A stretch of DNA of 64,000 bases. Source: Linnemannia elongata. Its lineage: Eukaryota; Mortierellomycota; Mortierellomycetes; Mortierellales; Mortierellaceae. Positions 11,828-25,600 of the stretch are shown here, piece after piece (the first letter of the stretch is position 1; every line of letters starts with the position of its first letter). Location of the stretch: positions 186,001-250,000 of the forward strand of contig JAXBDG010000007.1 in NCBI GenBank assembly GCA_036320915.1. Reading direction: 5' to 3'. The translations under genes were made by a program, and so were the position numbers. The notes beneath the pieces are model-generated. The model was not told where the DNA came from and did no database searches. It worked only from the letters and a program-made list of their open reading frames with translations.

Positions 11828-14800
11828 TATCTGCTCTTTCTTCTAAGGGTGAATGAGAAAGTGCTAAAATAGAAGGAACGACAAGCATTTGCTCAAATGA
11901 CAAAAAGAAGGAGGTTCTGGTTTGAACAAACGAATCTCGAGGTGACAGGAATTCTTTATACTTCAGCTGAAAATGTGGTGCAATTAGATGGCCTACAATG
12001 GAGGAGCTGTGTGGGGTGAAGTTCAATGAGACCAAACAAAGGAATTAAAAAGGGGATGACAAGACAGGGAATGAAATCATAGTCAAAGACTAAGGACAAA
12101 GAAGAAATAGGGTGAGAGAAAGACGTCTTGTCGAATAGACAAAGTCGCGGTTTTTGTGCACCCCTTCAAACCTTACGTACCCACTTGTCGGTTGGGTCAG
12201 GACATCTACTGATTCAAATGAAGGACAAAAGTAAAGCGACGCCATTTCTTTTATCCGTTGTCGAGGCCTTGCCTTTCTTTCTTATCATCCACTTTTTCCC
12301 TTCCTCATCCCCTCATTGTCACGAAAGGAAAGTTCCAAGAACACTACATGAAAGAAACACCATTCGTCTCCTTGAGCTTGTTTTCCTATTCCGCTTTTGC
12401 CGCAGGGGGTTTGAAGGAAGACAGCGAATTGCAAGAAAAGAAGCGAGTTAGGGAAGGTTAGGGAAGAGACAACACTATGAACAACCATGGGTCGTAAAAT
12501 ACAAGAAACACAACAGCATTGTTGAACAGGATTCAACCCCTTGCATTACCATAAACGAAAAATCTTTCCGACTGCTTCATTTAGTTATCTTGACGTATTC
12601 GTCCTACCCCCCTTTTCTATGCTCCCTTTCTTTTCCTCCCCGCTCTTTATTTTCTATCCCCTTCTTCCGCGCGCCTTCGCGCTTTCTTAACTGTTTTTTT
12701 TTAGTTCATCTTTTTTAGCTTCTGTGGAAGAGTGCAAGCGTGTTTCTCCACCAATTCCCAGATTGCTGTTGTTTAGGTTTCCCATGTTTATGTTACATTC
12801 TGGTTTACAATGTGTTTGCGCTACCTCCTTTGCTGTACGCTCACAAATGGGGAAACTGGTCTGGTATTGTCGCGTTCATTCGTTCAAAAAAAAGAGGCTA
12901 CAGCACATCCATTTTGGACTGCCTTGACTTCCCTTGAATTGTTCCTTCCCCTTCCCCTTCTCTCCCTGTTTACAGTTACTCCAAACTTCAATTTGCTCAA
13001 ATCGCGCTTCTAAATAGTTTCGATGTCACTCCCTGAAGCTCACCACACCCCAACCGTGAATCGGGTACTCCTTGAACTCTGTCGTGCATCGTTACTTCTC
13101 TGTTCCTTTCACGATCTCAATGTACACTCCCTATTTTTTTCTCCCATTAGCTTGTTGGGCCCTTTCCCTGATATCGCGACAATATAGTATCTCAACATTG
13201 AGAAGGGTTCGCGATTTCAACTCAGATCAGCCGGATCATCCAAAATCAGGTCCAGAATCGAGGGGCACACTTCGTTCCTCCTTTCGTTCCTTTTCCTGTC
13301 TTCGTCTCTCCCCTTCTCCCTTTACCTTCATTTTCGCCCATCATCTCCCATTTTTCTTGTCACTTTTTCGCAAATTGCTGTTTGATAATACTTGTCTTGT
13401 CGCGTCATTTCGTCACAGACAAAATCAATGTTTGCCGTCTCTCACTTCCTCTTCTTCTAGGCGCTCTCTCCCCACTCCCTTATTTTTTTTCGTCCAAAGG
13501 TAATCCCTTTTTTATCGTGCTTTGTCGCAAAATATCAATGAGGTCGAGAAGCTCTCCTTTGGCCTATCTGTTGTTTTTATCACTCACCACCAAACAACAA
13601 AGTTTGAAAAGGTTCGAAAGAAAACAATTTCTAGCTCCGCCGCGACGTGACAAACGCGTGGTTAGTGTTCAGGTGTAGTAGGCGATGAGTGAACACTTTT
13701 TTTTCCCCCTCCCCCTCCTCCTTCCCCCCTCTCTCCCTCCGTTAGGTGATTCCCTTTTTTTTCGTTTTTGTTTTTCGCTCTTAACAAGGACAAAAATGAG
13801 TGGTTGGCCGAGTTTGGCATGGATTTAACGATTACGAATCCACTTCTCGCGACTGTTTCAGTTGAACGCGTCTTTTCTCGCTTTGCTCAATGAAGGAGGT
13901 GCAGCAATGAAATATCAATCAGACCAATGAAGGGATACTATGATCAATGCTTTGCGAGCATTGCAGAGCTTTGCAAGGACCATGAGATAGGGGCAGAAGG
14001 TAAGGAAAGAGGTACCGAGTGGAGCCGACGGAGAAAAGGTACGGAGAAACAATGTTTGAAATCCACACCCTCTTGGATGTTGTGGCGCGCGCACCAGCCA
14101 GTAAAAGGGTCAAAGTCCAATATTCAGGGATTAGGTGGTGCAAGGCGTGAAAGCCATTGGAACGCAACATGAGCAAAAAAAAAAAAAAAAAAAAAAATAA
14201 TAATAATAAAGGAATGGATGTTGCTTTTGGATCCATAGAATGACGAGCTGCTATGCTAAGCAGCTTTCAAAAAAGAGAGACACATACGTGCCAATGTACC
14301 CTACACGTTAACTCATGTAATACGCTCTCTCTCTTTTTTTTTTCTCATGCCTTCCTTTTCTCATGCCTTCCTTTTCTCATGCCTTCCTTTTCTCATATCT
14401 CCCTTTTCTCTGATCCACTCCATTCCATTCAAGGACTATTACAAGAAAAAAAATGGATAAAGTAACACCAATTGTAACAGGTATTCTCCTTACACAACCA
14501 AGGAAAAAAAAACTTGGATTAGCAAAGCAGGAAAGATGGAACGAAAGGGCGCAACAACCTGCTTAATCAACAAATGAGAAAACAACAAATGAAGAAAACA
14601 ACAAATGAGAATACACCAAATGCGAATGGCTACTGGGCGGGAGGAAAAAGGGGACCTCTGGTGCGAACCAATCGATGGATTTCGATTTCTATTTTCCCTC
14701 CATCTCCCTCCGTCCCCTTCCCCTTCTCTCTCAAATAAAAAAAAAGGGCCGAATATTGTCCGAAGGTTAGACACCCTTCTCTTTGACTCTGTCTCCCAAC

Positions 14801-16174
14801 GCCCCTCTTAGGATACGAAGGACCAAACAACGCCCTTCAAATACAAAAAAAGCGTGACATGCAATAAGGAAAAGAAAAATGCTGAACGAACCCCTTCCCC
14901 TCCCTTCGCATTCATTGGAACTCAACATCCTGACACCATACAGGACAATATCAACAACATCAGCAACAAAATAAATATCAAGGCCCTCAAAACCATAAAC
15001 CAAGCGAGACGGGAGGCTGAGAGGCTGAGGCTGAGGCTGAGCCCTCTTGGTTGATTGATTATATTTTGACCCATGGTAATTTGGTTGTCCGCAGTTTGAA
15101 CAGCAAGCAATCTTGGCACGCTCGCGTTCTGGTCCTTCTTTCTCTCTTGTCAGTTTCTTTGCTTTTGTGTGTGTGTGACAAGGAAAGGCCTCTCGATTCA
15201 TTTCATACTCGTTCTAGTTTCAAATATATCGCAATCATTCTCCATCCTCACCCATACATGCATTGCAAGGAATGGCATATGCGGTCGGAAATAAAAAACA
15301 TTTATGATATGGTATGATACATGATACTACTACAGAGAATGACTAATGATGAATGACTATGAAGGACAGAAAAAGAATAGTATTGGGGAAAAAGAAAAGC
15401 ATAACAATGTGCGGGATAAAAGAAAAGAAAAGGGATAGGATGAAGAAAGCAATAGACAGGGGGAAGGAAGGGGTAGAAGCAAACAAACAAAAAATGAGTA
15501 GAAAGAGAAGAGAAAGGGTGAAAGAAACTATACATGTTATTTTTTGGTCATCACAAACAACAAAAAAAAGGGTAAACGAAAAGAAGAAAAAAAAGATGGG
15601 GAAGAGATGAGGGAGAGAAGAAGAGTTGGGCAGATTTTGCCAGTGCAGTGCATCGAAAAAAAAGGGCGAAAGAGAGAGAGGGAGAGAGGGAGAAAGAAAA
15701 ATGAATAAGGTATCCGCATTGCAGTATTGTTTTTTTTTGTGTGTGGATGTGGTGTGTGGTGTTTTGTGGTTTGTTTGTTCGTGCGTGAGTGGAGTTGTTG
15801 CTTGTGCGTAGCAACATTTTTCTGGCCCGGGTCCTGCAGAGTTGAAAGAGGAAGGAGAATGGATATGCACAAGACAACTTGCGAAGCACAAGTATCCACG
15901 AAAAAAGAAGAAAGTGAAGGAGAGAAGGGGAGAGAAAGGCAATTGAAAAAAGAACTGCCTTGTAGAAAGAGGAGAAAGGGAAGGGAGGAGAGGGAGAATA
16001 CTCTCTTCCCGAGAGAAAGGAAGAAAAACACAAACAAAAAAAGGTAGAATGGACGAAAGGCAGGAAGGAATGATGAGGGAGAGAATAAGGTGAGGGATGT
16101 GATCTACACCACGCACGATTTTAAAAAAACGCACGTTTTTGACCATGCCATGCTGACGCTAACCCCTTCCTTCA
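11828..16174. other. 4.3 kb spacer between convergent genes
   Basis: No credible coding sequence was seen. Contents include C/T-rich tracts (12240-13760), a run of 23 A (14175-14197) followed by AAT repeats, a 17-base tandem repeat (14343-14400), a degenerate ACAAATGAGAA repeat (14567-14626), a GAGGCT hexamer repeat (15012-15043), and a strongly purine-rich stretch (15350-16090) that would be the far 3' side of the kinase gene. The spacer is unusually long for two 3' ends. Confidence 0.5.
14343..14400. repeat. 17-base tandem repeat, about 3.5 copies
   Basis: The unit TCTCATGCCTTCCTTTT is repeated three times almost exactly and then decays into a CTCATATCTCCC copy. It is a simple pyrimidine-rich minisatellite with no coding frame. 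Confidence 0.8.
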
Positions 16175-18756
16175 TCATGCCACAGAATGCAGCTCGACAC
16201 AGACACCCGAGTCCTGACCCTGGCTCTGAGCCTTGTTGTCTCGGCTATTGCAGAGCAATGCATCGTGGCCAAAGTGAAATCGGATTGGTGTCGCCTCTGC
16301 TCCCGTGGCACCTGCAACAGCAGCGGTGGCAGCAGCAGCGGCTCTGAGTGAGGGAGAAGAGCCCTCACCAGCCGTGGTGAATGAAGTGCACCCTTGGACG
16401 CGTCTTGCAAACTCGGGTAAGGACAGGCGTTTCCTTGGGTTGAGGCAGAAGACGGACTTGATGATGTCGTTGAGCTCGTCGGACATGGGCAGGATGGTCT
16501 GCAAGAAGTCGCTGTTAAGGACGAAGGCCGAGAAGGTTTCGTCTCGTGGGCAGGCCTGCTTCCATGGATTGCGGCCAAAGACGAGGTTGATGAGGATCAC
16601 GCCTAGGGACCAGACGTCGTTGGCAGCACTATCGAACGATGTGACCCGCTCGACATATCCTCCTTGGCACTCTATTGGTTGAATAACATCCCGATGGTAC
16701 ACGGAAATATTATAACGAGAGACAGACAGAGGGAATGGCGCGTTAGAGAAGTTAACGAGGGAGAGGAAAGAAGAGAGGGAGGGAAGGGAGAGAGGGAGGG
16801 AGAGAGTGCATAATCCAAGACAAACAGCTTTTTTCACACACACACACACACACACAGAGACAGACAAAGGACACACAAAGAACGAAAGGGCGGATGGGGA
16901 GAGCACAATGGAAAAAGGGGGGGGGGGATGATAGCAAAAAGTAATTGGGACATTGCAACAAACAAGCCCAAGGCAAGATGAACAAGAGTGGCCTCATTCA
17001 CTCACAACAGCAAGCAGGCCAACAGACAGACCAACTACAACAACAAACAACAGACAATCCAACAAAAATAACAACGTATCTCCTCTCATTTCGGAGGACA
17101 AACATACCTGGTGACAAGTAGAACGTGGACCCACATCCAAAGTCGCTCGAGATTGGTTCGGTTGTAGCCAGGCCAAAATCCACGAGCTTGACCACATCGC
17201 CAAACATGATAATGTTCTCTGGCTAATATGAGCAACCATTAGGAAACAACAAGAAAAAGGCGAATTAGGATGAGTAAACGGGTACAAAAAACGTTGTCCG
17301 TGTGTTGTGATAATAATGTGGATGCGGGTTAGATTCATGTTGCCAATTGCAAAGAAATGGGCGGAACAGCTCCTTTTGTCTCTCATACCGCCATTCTCCA
17401 TGGTGTATCCACATCGAGGGCGATTACAAAGAGAGAATGCGACGACGACAAGTAATAATAATAGGGACTGGTGTAACTGTCACCGGCATTAGAACGAGAA
17501 GATAACCTTGGTCGTCAATCTTCTCCAAGTTCCCCCTCTTCCTTCCCCCTTCACTCCCCGTATATCAATATTACCTACCTGTTGTCTTTGTATGTCCGTG
17601 TGTTGTCCGTCCTTCCTCCCTCTGTGTACCTCTCTTTCCCTTTCCCTTCCCTCAGTCTGTGTGTGAGTGTCGTTTCCTTTTGTGTCGCCTCTCCTTCCCT
17701 CCTCTCTCCTTTACCCTCCCTCACCCTCATCCTCTTCCCCCCTGAACCTGAGTAGTGATCCAGACAATGCGTTATTTATATATGGTCTTCTTTCGGATAG
17801 TATTCTTTCTGAATCAAAGACAACAATAACAACGCCCATGCCACAATACACAAAATAAAAAATAAATAACGTCGGTCGACCATTGAACCTTGTAATACCC
17901 AGTTTGAACCTTTTTTTTTTCTCTTTACAGAATACTCTCACGCGCGTGGTTTTTGGCTGAAGTGGAACAAAGGCATTGCTGAGACATAAGAGGAAAGGAA
18001 AGAAGAAGAAGGGGGGCAATGAAGGGAGAAGAAGAGGGGGACAGCAAATGAAATAGGCGAACCAAAAGTACCAAGAACCCACCCATACCTCACACCACTC
18101 TCATCCCTTCGTCCGATTGTTCTGTTTTTACGCTCTCTCCTTTTCTTGACACCCCCCAATTGAACATCTCCCTCCCCTTCGAACAAGCGCCACTGAACCG
18201 AAGCCGCTCTTGCAATAAACAACAATGGGAAAAGTAAACAAGACCAATTGGACGCTCAATAATGGACGACATGATATGTTAATCAACAAGAACCCCTTGT
18301 TGTTACCTTGAGATCACGGTGGAAGACACCTTTAGAATGGCAATGCATGACAGCACTGGCGATCTGACCAAAGATCGACTTGATGGCCAGGTCCTTGCCG
18401 ACATAGCCCCCACGCTCCGTGATCTTCGAGAAGAGATCGCCTTCGAGGCCACAATCCATGATCATGTAGAAGAAATCGTCCTCCTCGACCACCTCGTGTA
18501 ACGTTGCAATGTTAGGATGTCCCGAGACGAGTGAGTGGAGTTCGGCTTCATGACCCTGAAAGGCCCGTTGCCGGCTGTCGAGTCCTGCCGTCCGGATGCA
18601 CTTTATGGCTCTCATCTGTCTGGAGACCTGGTCGTAGGCCTTGTATACAGAACCATATGCACCCACTCCAAGCATATCCTGGAGGACTAGTGATTCGTTG
18701 TGGATGATCTGAGGAGGGTGCTTTGCTGAGTTGTGTGGTTGTAACGAAGGTGTCAT
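16175..18756 (-). CDS. Serine/threonine protein kinase, Ran1/Sks1/Vhs1-like
   Basis: Exons in gene order are 18756-18307, 17222-17108 and 16671-16175, giving 353 residues. All kinase landmarks are present: the glycine loop GVGAYGSV (30-37), Lys52 in AIKCI, HRDLKPEN split exactly after Lys150 by intron 1, DFG at 165-167, and STFYLSPECQGGY in place of the usual APE region. STFYLSPECQGG is characteristic of fungal Ran1/Pat1, Sks1 and Vhs1 kinases, which act in nutrient response, glucose signalling and the meiosis switch. After WSLGVILINLVFGRNPW the catalytic domain ends near ARRV, followed by an Ala-rich tail. Both introns are long (1084 and 436 bases). The tail after residue about 300 has low complexity, so the last exon end is the least certain part. 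The leader just upstream is a CA repeat. Confidence 0.88.
16672..17107 (-). other. Intron 2 of the Ran1-like kinase, with a CA/TG microsatellite
   Basis: The donor GTATGT and acceptor CAATAG on the minus strand restore the Glu codon of SPECQGG. The interior is G/A-rich on the plus strand and carries a pure CA run (16835-16856). Confidence 0.75.
17223..18306 (-). other. Intron 1 (1.08 kb) of the Ran1-like kinase
   Basis: The minus-strand donor GTAACA directly follows HRDLK and the acceptor ATATTAG precedes PENII, so the splice is fixed by protein homology. No nested gene or structured RNA was recognised inside. Confidence 0.8.
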
Positions 18757-18807
18757 ATTGTGTGTATGTGTGCGTTCTGTGTGTGTGGTGTGTATGAGTT
18801 GTATGTG

Positions 18808-18841
<34 letters not shown>

Positions 18842-18880
18842 GATGTGTGTGTTGTATGGGTGTGTGCGTGTTGATGTTGT
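18757..18880. repeat. CA-repeat leader upstream of the kinase start codon
   Basis: On the plus strand the sequence is a GT-rich microsatellite with a pure run near 18805-18840. On the kinase's strand it reads as a CA-rich 5' leader reaching to within a few bases of the ATG. Length variation here could alter the kinase's leader or promoter. Confidence 0.85.
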
Positions 18881-21800
18881 TGCTGATGCTATTGCTTATG
18901 TTGTTGCTATTGATGTTGCAGTTGTGGTTGAAGGAAAGAGGAAGGAGAAAGAGAGTCGAATAGGCAAAAAGTAGAGGAGAGAAAAATAAGCGAGCAATTG
19001 AAAGTTGTTGAGAGGTAGTTGCAGTCGATACTTGTAAAAACGTCAAATTGAGTTGAAGGGGGCAGGTGGAGGTGGAGATGAAGAAGGATGAAGAGGAGAA
19101 GAGGAAGATGTCGATTTTGTGCGGAGTAATAAAATGAAATGAACAAGAGTGGAGGATACGTGTGGAGCCGAAACGTTGTTTGTTGAGTGTTAACGAGATG
19201 AGAAACTCCCAAAAAAAATAAATAAATAAAGGTGGCAAACAGATGAAGAAAGAGAGTTCGACAAGCAAAAAAGTGTGAGCGAAGGAGTACGAGACGAGGA
19301 TGGAAGGAAAGAAGAAAGGAAAGGAGCTGTCGGTATTTATATTCGATGCAAGGCCAGGTGTTATATCGTTGTTTATGTGAACTTTTGTTGAAAAGGTGTG
19401 TAGCCCGTCTTTGTAAGTTCGTTGTTAATTGTTGTTGAATTGGATTGTATTGAATTGGGTGGTTGGCAATTGAATTCTGAAGAGATGGCGATTGAATAAG
19501 AGTGAATGACTTTTGAATAAAGTTGATTGAATTGGATGAATGATGCGTACACAAGAAAAAGGGAGCGAAGGAAAGAGGGAGATTTGGGTTGCAAACTATG
19601 AATCCCCCTTTTTTTCTTATTGTGATGCGTGTCTTGGGTGGGCTGGATATTATGTGTGTTTGCAGTTCCTTATCACTCGGGGCAAAATAAGTAAATAAGT
19701 AACTGAATTGCAACAGAAAAAGAAAAAGGACGAAGGAATGGAAGAGGCTAGGATGAGAACAGAAAAAGAACAGAAGAGAAGAGAAGAAACAGAAAAAGAG
19801 AAATAAGGTAGAAACGAGTGGCAATCAGGAGAAAAGGAGAGAAGGGAGAGAGATGGGCAGAAGGCAACAAGCAGAATGACAAAAGTTGGCAGCAAGAAAG
19901 TGGAAAGGGACTCAGAAAAGCTGTAATTGAATGCGGAAACGAAAAGTTGTCGAGTCAATGGTGTAGGTAGCGCTCTTTTGAGTTGGGATGTGTTCGGTGG
20001 TCGATTTGATATAGTAGGATGCTGTGTAGTCAGGGGATCGGGAGTAGCAAAGAAAAAAAGCGCGTTTTCATTGTTCGCAGAATCGTAAGCAGACAATGGT
20101 GTGAAGTAAGTGTTGAGAAAGAGTAAAGAAAAGGAGGGAAAGAGATATAGAAACAGGGAGCATCAATGATAGAGAGGATGTTGGGAGTGATGGTGATCGG
20201 TGGATGTCAAGGCGAACGGACGGACGGATAGTGAAATGTCGGGTAGTCTGGTGAAAGTGCTGTTGCTGTTGAGGGCACTGTAGTTGTTATTTATCTTGAG
20301 CAACTGTCTCTCCTTCAATTGGTGCTGTGCCGCGTAATGACTTGATTTTTTGGACGTGATTGTTCTTCCTTGCGGCAAATAGTAGTTGACGTCGTTGTTT
20401 GGAGGAGCCAGGGAGAGGAAAGGGCGTTTTTTGTTGTTGTTGTTGTTGGCGCTATTGTCAATTGCAATGATGCTACGAATATTGGGATGCGATCATGAAA
20501 AAGAATTAGTGAAAGGGCCATCGATTCAACAAGGAATGGAAAGGGATGGGGATGTGGTGTTAGAAAACAATTGAGGCCAAACAAAACAGGGCCATTTTCT
20601 ACGATAGTGAGGTAATGTCATACTGATGGCATTGGGGCGCTGTAGTAGCTGTAAATGCTTGTTGTTGCGTTATTATTATTGGTGAAGGGGAAGAGAAGGG
20701 GGTCTACACTTGAAAGGAGGTGCACAAAAAAAAAGGGTGCGAGAAATATCAATAAACTGAAAGCAGGGGAGATAAAGGGGGACGAACAAGAAGATAAAAG
20801 CAAGGAAATAAGGAAATGTGTAGAAACACATACTAGCAAAAGCAAGAGCGCTAGTCATTCACATATAGTCCACCCCTTTCCTCCTTCTTTCAAGATGTAG
20901 TTTCCGCAAGTCCACACCTATTGTTTTCTTTGTAGGACATCCTCTCTCCCCCTGTAAACAACGCTCGTAATCGGCAGGAACACATCAGGTGGACTTGAGA
21001 AGAAATAAAAAATAAAGGATCAGGCATAAAAAAAGGTGAGCTGTCGGGGAATGGAAAGGGTTGAGGCAACGGTGGTCGATTGAAGGGACAAATCTTCAGA
21101 GAAAGAGAGCAAAGAAAGGGACAAAAAAGGGTGTGGGTGAGCGGTAAATGGTGCGAATGTATGAGTATTTGTTAGGGGTGGAATGTGTACCTTTTGCCGC
21201 AATGCAGGTACTGTGGTCTCAAGAAGAAAAAATATCAAGTTTAAAGCTGGTCTTGCCGAACGCAGGGACCTCACTCTAGTAGACTAGGAGGTGAGCCCAA
21301 AGAAGCAAAGTGAAAAAAAACAGGGCAGGTAAAGGAGAGAAACTACCTGACAGACACAAGAGAAACACAAAAACAAAAGGTGAAAAGGGGTAAAGGCATG
21401 AAGGATTGAATTAAAAAAATAGGGCAAGCAAGTATCTGTGCGACAATATCTGTATGTGTTTGATGAGGAAGAGGGGAGTGTATAAGAGTCTGAAAAAGAG
21501 ATAGACATGGAGTTGGAGAAGTGAAAACGAACAAGGTTACAAACGAACAAGGGATCAGCCATAACGGCTAAAGGGAGCCCTCCTAAGGAAGGGAAGGAAG
21601 GAAAAATATAATGAAGAAAGACTATTTACACACGACAGCGACCCGCCGTTGATTGCCTAAGCACTAAGCATAATGAGCAAACAAGAGATATGAGATAGGC
21701 AAAAGAGGTCTCCGTCCAGAAAGAGACATGGCCTCGCCCTGTGTGTCTTTATCCTTTTTCCTTTCTTCCACTTGTCTCTCCTCTGGCTCTGCGCCCCTCG

Positions 21801-22004
21801 TCCAAACGCGTTCTATCTTACTCTTTGATCAATCAATTCCAATCAACCTTCAAGCTTTTATATATTCCGTATAATCATCGATCCACATCCCAGGAACCAT
21901 TACAATAAAACTAAAATGTGAAAAAGAAAAAGTTAGCCACCGTTTTTGTGACCCAAGCAGGGGCACAAATACAATGACGACAATAACATTGATGATGCAA
22001 ACTG

Positions 22005-22042
<38 letters not shown>
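18881..22042. other. Gene-free spacer, first part: A/G-rich DNA upstream of the kinase
   Basis: The plus strand is markedly purine-rich, so minus-strand frames translate as Ser/Phe/Leu/Pro low-complexity sequence (one of about 300 residues) with no family features. A run of 38 A closes the part (22005-22042). Some of it is probably promoter and 5' UTR of the kinase. No gene is supported. Confidence 0.5.
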
Positions 22043-22044
<2 letters not shown>

Positions 22045-24059
22045 ACAACAAAAGGGGGAGAGAGAAAGAAAAAAAAACGTGAAGAAAGGAAGACACGGGG
22101 AAAGCAGACAACAGCAAACAGCCGAGACATAAAGCACAGAAGTGCACGAAGAATACGATGACAATGATGGTGCAGATGAAAGGGTAAGAAAAAGAAGGGG
22201 TATTGTAACTAAATGTCAACTGAAGTCAAGTAGTCGTCGTCATCGTCGTGGCTAGGAAGAGGACTAAACAGTCTCGTAGAAGACGAAGCCACAGGTATCA
22301 TGAAGAAGGATGAAAGGGACAGGGAGAAAGAGACTAGCTGTTTCCTTTGGAGCACATTGCAGTGAGTAACAATAACGTACTTAAAACGCTTGGAGTAGCT
22401 AGGTGAAATATGAAGTAGGTGATTGTGATAGAATGTGGTGAAATAGGAAAAAAAGAATACACACTTTGCTGTCAAGAGAGAGAGCTGTGGAGAAGCAGGT
22501 TAAATGGACTGATATGAATGGCTACTTGGTTGTAAGGAATTGACCAAAGGAGAAAAAAGGCACAAAAGAAGGCGAAAGTTCAACTCTTTTATACTCTTTT
22601 CGGTGGAACTGCAGGTTGACATGTCTCTCACTTTTACTTTCGCTCTTTTGCGCGAACATAAACACTTGTGCCACGTATCTCTCATAGTGCGGTCATTTAC
22701 TTGTAAAAGGAGGAATGGTTCTGGCTAGATATTTTTCGAACAAAAGCGGTACGTGTTTTCGGGAAGCCGTTTTCTTGAACGGATGGAACAGCGTGTGCTC
22801 GGTCCTCGCTTTTCCTCCTTCCGCATTCTTCGACGATGTTTCGTTTGACATAGTGTTTGCTGGTGAGCATGCACGGCAGGGAAGTGTTGGTCCACTTCCC
22901 CCCCTTTTTCAATGTTCAAGAACATGCTCCTTCATCCCATCGGGAAACAAACGGTTTCTTTTCAGAAAACAAAGCATATTTTTGTGCGAGGATGTTTTCT
23001 CCATTTTGTCACACCAGAAGCGCAGACTTGACCTCGTGTTCGCACGTTAGCTCGGATTTTTCTTTCTCTCTCGCTTTGCAGCAAAGCTATTATCGAGGGG
23101 CAGAGGGAAGGATGCGAGAGGTGAGAAACCGAGCGGATAAGAGCGCGTTCTAATGGACTCTTCTTAATTGTGAGAGGGTCCTATGAAAGTACTGCAGGTC
23201 GAGGAACATGTTTGTCTTGAGGAACAAAGGGCAAGGACAAAATACTCCACTTCCCTCACTGCCTTGTATTTGTGGCCTCATCCACATGGGCCTTTTACTG
23301 TTTGGTCTTACAAAACAAATAGGGAGGGGCTTGGGCGAGAGAGAGGAGAGGAAAAAAGATCGAGGGAGAGAATCCGCGCGAAAAAATGTTGATAGACAGC
23401 TGTGTGTTCACGAGTGTTTCATCGTTTGGTTGCGCTTGCTTCTTTGCGTTAGCCATATTTCGATCTCGCGACGATTCTTCTCATGCAACCTGTCCACAAA
23501 TCTTCGCTCGCCTGAACACGAAGATCATACCACTGGTACCATCTTCTTCCCACCTTCTCCTTCACTTTCCTCTTCCGGTGTATAGGAGAATGAAAAGAGA
23601 GAGTGAAAGGGACGAAGAGAGAGAGAGAGGTCGGGAAGTAGTAACACGAAAGAAGAGGAGATGTAACATAACAAAATTGACAAGGTCCCTCCTTCTCAAG
23701 GGCGCATTCCCCACGCCAACAGAGAGCCGACAAAGCACTTCATCTCAAGACGGCGAACTGAACCTCTTTTCTCATGTCTTCTGCGCACCATGTCCCATTT
23801 AGTTGCACATTTATAGACATTTGCGTGCTATTCGTCTTTCATTCCTTTTTTTTCTTTTATGGCTCTCACCAGCACAATTTTTGCCACCGAGAAACCGGGC
23901 ACGTTATTCTTTGCCGCATCTTGAATGAATGATATTATCCACTACACTGTGCATCGTTGCCGTTGTGTTTGGAGACGCGTACAATACTGTACATGCTCTT
24001 TAAATAGCCTTCCATTTTCCATGTGCTCCTACTGACTTCCACAGATGTGTGTAGCCGCC

Positions 24060-24090
<31 letters not shown>

Positions 24091-25600
24091 CTAAGACCTC
24101 CATTATTCATGCAATGTGCACCTTTTTAGCACGATAAATAAAATGTGCCTAACAACTGAAAAATGAACCAAAGACTTATAGGCTTCACCTACTGATAGGC
24201 TTTGTGGTCCGTGCGCGTCTCGCTCTTTTCACAACAGGAACAGGTTTTTTTTTTCATCTGGGTTACTCCGTCCCAGAGTTGCTCTACTTTTACCACCACT
24301 GCTCTCCCAATTTCTCACTCTCAACTTTCTTCTCAAGTCTGTAACAGTATCTTCCTTTGTTCATTACTAAGCAGTGATGTCGTAAGAAGAGAGGGTGAAA
24401 TGCAGAGAGAGAAAAAGTAGAAGGTAACTAGGCTGCCTTTGATTACGTTTTGTTAGCAATAGTATTATTGCAATTGAGTGTGAAATGGACGGGTGCAAGG
24501 TTCAGTAAGGGTCACTGTTAGGGCCAAAGCTAGTCCACGAAATGGTGGGATCGCTCATCCATTTCCATTCTGTGGGTACCTGTGACTCACTGTGCTATAT
24601 TTTTCTATACTCTTTCTTCTCGTGGTGGTGGTCTTCTTGGTGTTCGTCGACCGTCGTTTTCCACAAGTCCGTGAAAAAAATATCAAAGAACGAATAGATC
24701 AGAGCAAGATGAATCAAGATCCAGTTGTCAAATCCTTCTCTTCCCTTGCATCCTCCCTCCTCTTTTGTTTTACTTTCCTCCTATTCAAAGTGCAACAGAG
24801 AATAGGCAGCGGCATAACATAGCAAATAAAGAGTTAACAAAAACATCTATTGCCTGTCGCCTTTTGTCGCACAAAATTGGCATGAGCAAAAGGTCGGGTC
24901 TGGCCACAAAATATCACAGAAGCGATGCAAGAAAGAAGGTCGAGCTTGATCATGAAATCCTCTCATCGGTTGACCCTTTTTGCCTGTTGGTCTTACCCTT
25001 CCTCCTCTTCCCTCCTCCTACTCTCTTTCTTCTCCTCTTTCCCCTATCATTTGTTTGTGTTTATTTACCACTTTCCTTTTGTGTTTGAAATGGACGTTTG
25101 AATTGTTTATTTCTTTAGGCGTCTGTGCTAAAAGGATCAATGGTTCTTGTTTATTCCCTTGCCCCTTCCCGTGGCAACTGTTATTTTCTTCAACCAACAG
25201 GATGAACAACAAATGGCACTAATAGAACTAGCGTTTGCAGGACGTAGGGCCTAGCATGAAGTTCCCCGAACAAGTTTTGTGATTTGTGCCCAACTCATCA
25301 TCATCGCCTTGTTTTTTTAAGATGTCATGACAGCCAACAAGTATGCAGGCATGCAGGCAAGCAAGCGGACAAGCAAGCATGCAGGCAGTCAGGGTACACT
25401 ATTCTTTGTGCTCATTCCTCATCATGACATATTGAAGGTTGTAATTTTGTCTTCATGCCTTGCTAGTCCTTGGGCTGTTGAGGAAAGAACGCCACCCCTC
25501 AACGAATCCACACTTTAAAAGAAACCGCATATGTATACCAAAAAAAAGAACAATACTGTAACTCTTATCATCACTAGCGCAAAGAAAGCGCAAACAAGGA
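22043..25600. other. Gene-free spacer, middle part
   Basis: Base composition is mixed and codon-like patterning is absent. There is a run of 27 A (24060-24086). Between 25335 and 25395 short units built on GCAGGC and AAGC are repeated in tandem. Frames up to 138 codons exist but none resembles a protein family or a chain of spliced exons. Confidence 0.45.

Noticed and set aside
12128..13678. Several 70-140 codon plus-strand frames after the Gln-rich gene
   Set aside because: All derive from C/T-rich DNA, and none shows splice-consistent extension or recognisable motifs.
18907..19824. A 305-codon minus-strand frame rich in Phe, Leu and Ser
   Set aside because: It is the reverse of a purine-rich tract, has no family features and no splice partners; its composition follows from base bias alone.
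24060..24086. Poly-A runs (here, 22005, 27756, 53286) as tails of retroposed SINEs
   Set aside because: The sequences just upstream of the runs share no similarity and no flanking target-site duplications were seen.
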